The notes under the pieces: generated by a model
Database searches by the model: none
Told to the model about the DNA's origin: nothing
What the model saw: only the letters and a program-made list of their open reading frames with translations
Position numbers and translations under genes: made by a program
Source of the DNA: an uncultured Bacillota bacterium
Lineage (GTDB): Bacteria > Bacillota > Clostridia > Peptostreptococcales > Anaerovoracaceae
NCBI GenBank assembly: GCA_902465215.1
Contig: CABQMM010000086.1
Location: forward strand, 1 to 6,109
Length of the DNA stretch: 6,109 nt
Reading direction: 5' to 3'
Shown here: positions 4,317-6,109 of the stretch, piece after piece
Layout: each line of letters opens with the position of its first letter
Numbering within the stretch: position 1 is the stretch's first letter

Positions 4317-6109
4317 CTATTTCTCAAAGCTGTCCTGACGGTGCTTGAGTGTCTTGTATCTGTCAAGAGCTATTTCTTCACCCTTTTCGAAGAGTTCTTC
4401 AGCTCTTTCAGGGAATTTAAGCTCAAGTGAGTTGTAACGAACTTCGCCCATGATGAAGTCTTTGTAGCTTTCGGTTGGAGCTGCACTGTCGATGGAAAGC
4501 GGATTCTTGCCTTCTGCTGCAAGCGCAGGATTGTATCTTAACAGATCCCAGTAACCGGAGCGTACTGCCTTCTTCATTTCGAGCATTGACTTGTTCATGC
4601 CGGCTTTGATACCGTGGTTGATACATGGAGCGTATGCAATGATGAGGGAAGGTCCGTCATAGCTTTCTGCTTCGCGTAATGCTTTCAGAGTCTGTTCCGG
4701 ATTTGCACCCATAGCAATCTGAGCTACATATACATAACCGTAAGCCATAGCGATCTGAGCAAGATCTTTCTTCTTTACGGATTTACCGGAAGCTGCGAAT
4801 TTCGCAACAGCACCGATAGGAGTTGACTTGGAGGACTGTCCGCCTGTGTTGGAGTAAACTTCCGTATCGAATACAATGATGTTTACGTTTTCGCCGGATG
4901 CCAGTACGTGGTCAACGCCGCCGTAACCGATATCGTATGCCCAGCCGTCACCGCCGAAGATCCACATGGATGGCTTAATCAGCATGTCTTTATTGTCAAC
5001 TACATATTTAGCGTCTGCATTCTTGTCTGCAATCTTTTCTGCTTCTGCAAGGAGGATGTTTCCTGTTACTTCTGCCTGTTTTGCATCGCTCATGGAAGCA
5101 ACCCATGCTTTTGCAGGAACGCCGATTACGTCATAAAGTCTTTCTGCTGCGGACTTCAGTTCGTTTCTTCTTGCGTTCATGGATGTTGCCATACCGAAAC
5201 CGAATTCAGCATTGTCTTCGAATAAGGAGTTAGCCCAAGCAGGTCCTTTACCTTCCTTATTTACTGTGTAAGGAGTGGAAGGAGCTGATGCACCCCAAAT
5301 GGAGGAACAGCCTGTTGCGTTTGCGATGAACATTCTGTCACCGAACAACTGAGTGATTAACTTAGCGTAAGGAGATTCGCCGCATCCCGGGCAAGCGCCT
5401 GAGAATTCCATAAGAGGAGTCTTGAACTGGGAACCCTTAACTGTGTTATCCTTGAACGGAACTTCTTTTTCATCGATGTCTTTGTATAAGTGATCGAATT
5501 TAGCCTGCTGTGCATGCATAAATTCGTCTTCTGCAGGAGCCATAGAGATCGCTTTGTTTCTTGCAGGACAAACTTCTGCACAGGAGCCGCATCCGGTACA
5601 ATCCATGAGGGAGAATCCAAGCGTGAACTTGTATTCTTTAGCGCCCTTCATTGTAGTTGTATCTGCAACGCCTTCTGCTTCTGCATCTGTAAGTACGAAC
5701 GGTCTTACAACGCCGTGCGGACATACATAAGAACACCAGTTACACTGCATACAGTTCTTCATGTTCCAATGCGGAAGATCTGCAGCGATACCACGCTTTT
5801 CGTAAGCAGCAGTACCTGCAGGCATCATGCCGTTTGCTGTGGATAAGAACTTGGATACAGGAACGTTGTCTGCTGTGAGGTTTCCTGTCGGAACGAGGAT
5901 GTCGTTAAGGAATTCAGTGTGGAGCTGATCGCGGCCGATAAGTGCAGGAGCCGGTGCGTCGTCTTCAACTGTCTTCCAGCTTTCAGGAACTTCAACCTTA
6001 TGAATATGAGTAATGCCTGCATCAACTGCAGCACAGTTCATATCTACGATGTTCTGACCCTTTCTGCCGTATGTCTTCTTGATTGCGTCTTTCATGTATC
6101 CAACCGCTT
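4317..6109 (-). CDS. nifJ: Pyruvate:ferredoxin (flavodoxin) oxidoreductase, C-terminal half, 5' end beyond window
   Basis: This enzyme converts pyruvate, CoA and oxidised ferredoxin to acetyl-CoA, CO2 and reduced ferredoxin in the cytoplasm. About 597 codons are visible. The frame stays open to the right edge, and in-frame ATG 6095 is an internal methionine just ahead of the family motif AIKKTYGRKG. In residues counted from that methionine, two ferredoxin-like cysteine sets occur: C115, C118, C121, C125 and C166, C169, C172, C176. The thiamine diphosphate domain follows, with CPGCGE (235-240), GCSS (262-265), GDGWAYDIGYGG (383-393) and DTEVYSNTGGQSSKSTP (410-426). C235, C238, C263 and C491 should hold the proximal [4Fe-4S] cluster; their spacing closely follows Desulfovibrio africanus PFOR. 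About 570-580 N-terminal residues are missing. The protein ends 101 residues after C491, so it appears to lack the C-terminal extension linked to oxygen stability in D. africanus. It leads the nfnA-nfnB genes with a 17-base gap. Confidence 0.96.
   Translation of the reverse strand, partial: AVGYMKDAIKKTYGRKGQNIVDMNCAAVDAGITHIHKVEVPESWKTVEDDAPAPALIGRDQLHTEFLNDILVPTGNLTADNVPVSKFLSTANGMMPAGTAAYEKRGIAADLPHWNMKNCMQCNWCSYVCPHGVVRPFVLTDAEAEGVADTTTMKGAKEYKFTLGFSLMDCTGCGSCAEVCPARNKAISMAPAEDEFMHAQQAKFDHLYKDIDEKEVPFKDNTVKGSQFKTPLMEFSGACPGCGESPYAKLITQLFGDRMFIANATGCSSIWGASAPSTPYTVNKEGKGPAWANSLFEDNAEFGFGMATSMNARRNELKSAAERLYDVIGVPAKAWVASMSDAKQAEVTGNILLAEAEKIADKNADAKYVVDNKDMLIKPSMWIFGGDGWAYDIGYGGVDHVLASGENVNIIVFDTEVYSNTGGQSSKSTPIGAVAKFAASGKSVKKKDLAQIAMAYGYVYVAQIAMGANPEQTLKALREAESYDGPSLIIAYAPCINHGIKAGMNKSMLEMKKAVRSGYWDLLRYNPALAAEGKNPLSIDSAAPTESYKDFIMGEVRYNSLELKFPERAEELFEKGEEIALDRYKTLKHRQDSFEK

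Noticed and set aside
5490..5846. Open frame of 118 codons on the + strand opposite PFOR
   Set aside because: It is the reverse complement of the PFOR ferredoxin-like cysteine clusters and has no independent support.
1..6109. CRISPR array, insertion sequence, prophage, tRNA or rRNA
   Set aside because: No regularly spaced repeats, transposase-like frame, terminal inverted repeats or tRNA-like cloverleaf was seen on either strand.

Overview
The window looks like the chromosome of a strictly anaerobic, low-to-moderate GC Gram-positive bacterium, most likely a member of the Clostridia. The evidence is the gene content (pyruvate:ferredoxin oxidoreductase, the two subunits of the electron-bifurcating transhydrogenase Nfn, a cysteine-rich DUF2284 protein), strong AGGAGG-type ribosome binding sites before every start, frequent AGA arginine codons and AT-rich spacers. 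The species cannot be named from the sequence alone.

Layout: two short operons point at each other. On the left, on the + strand, an AT-rich leader (1 to about 133) carries a candidate extended -10 promoter and a palindrome resembling Rex or CRP/FNR-family operators. It precedes a 396-residue CofE-like protein (coenzyme F420-0:L-glutamate ligase superfamily) and then a 177-residue DUF2284 predicted metal-binding protein. A perfect 9-bp hairpin with a short T-run lies between these two genes, just before the second ribosome binding site. On the right, on the - strand, reading from the right edge inward, are the C-terminal half of pyruvate:ferredoxin oxidoreductase (its 5' end lies outside the window), then nfnS/nfnA (NfnAB small subunit) and nfnL/nfnB (large subunit). 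The last two overlap by 8 bp. The operons converge on a 144-bp spacer (1917-2060) holding two hairpins that look like terminators, one of them symmetrical enough to act on both strands.

The right-hand genes form a readable metabolic unit. PFOR oxidises pyruvate to acetyl-CoA and CO2 and reduces ferredoxin. NfnSL then uses reduced ferredoxin plus NADH to make NADPH. Co-transcription would link the main source of low-potential electrons directly to NADPH supply for biosynthesis. The large Nfn subunit is easily mislabelled as glutamate synthase (GltA), but the adjacent NfnS argues strongly against that.

The left-hand genes are the less understood part. The CofE-like protein is much longer than true CofE and is not accompanied here by any F420 gene, so its substrate is unknown. 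Its partner is also of unknown function. No mobile element, CRISPR array, tRNA or rRNA was seen.
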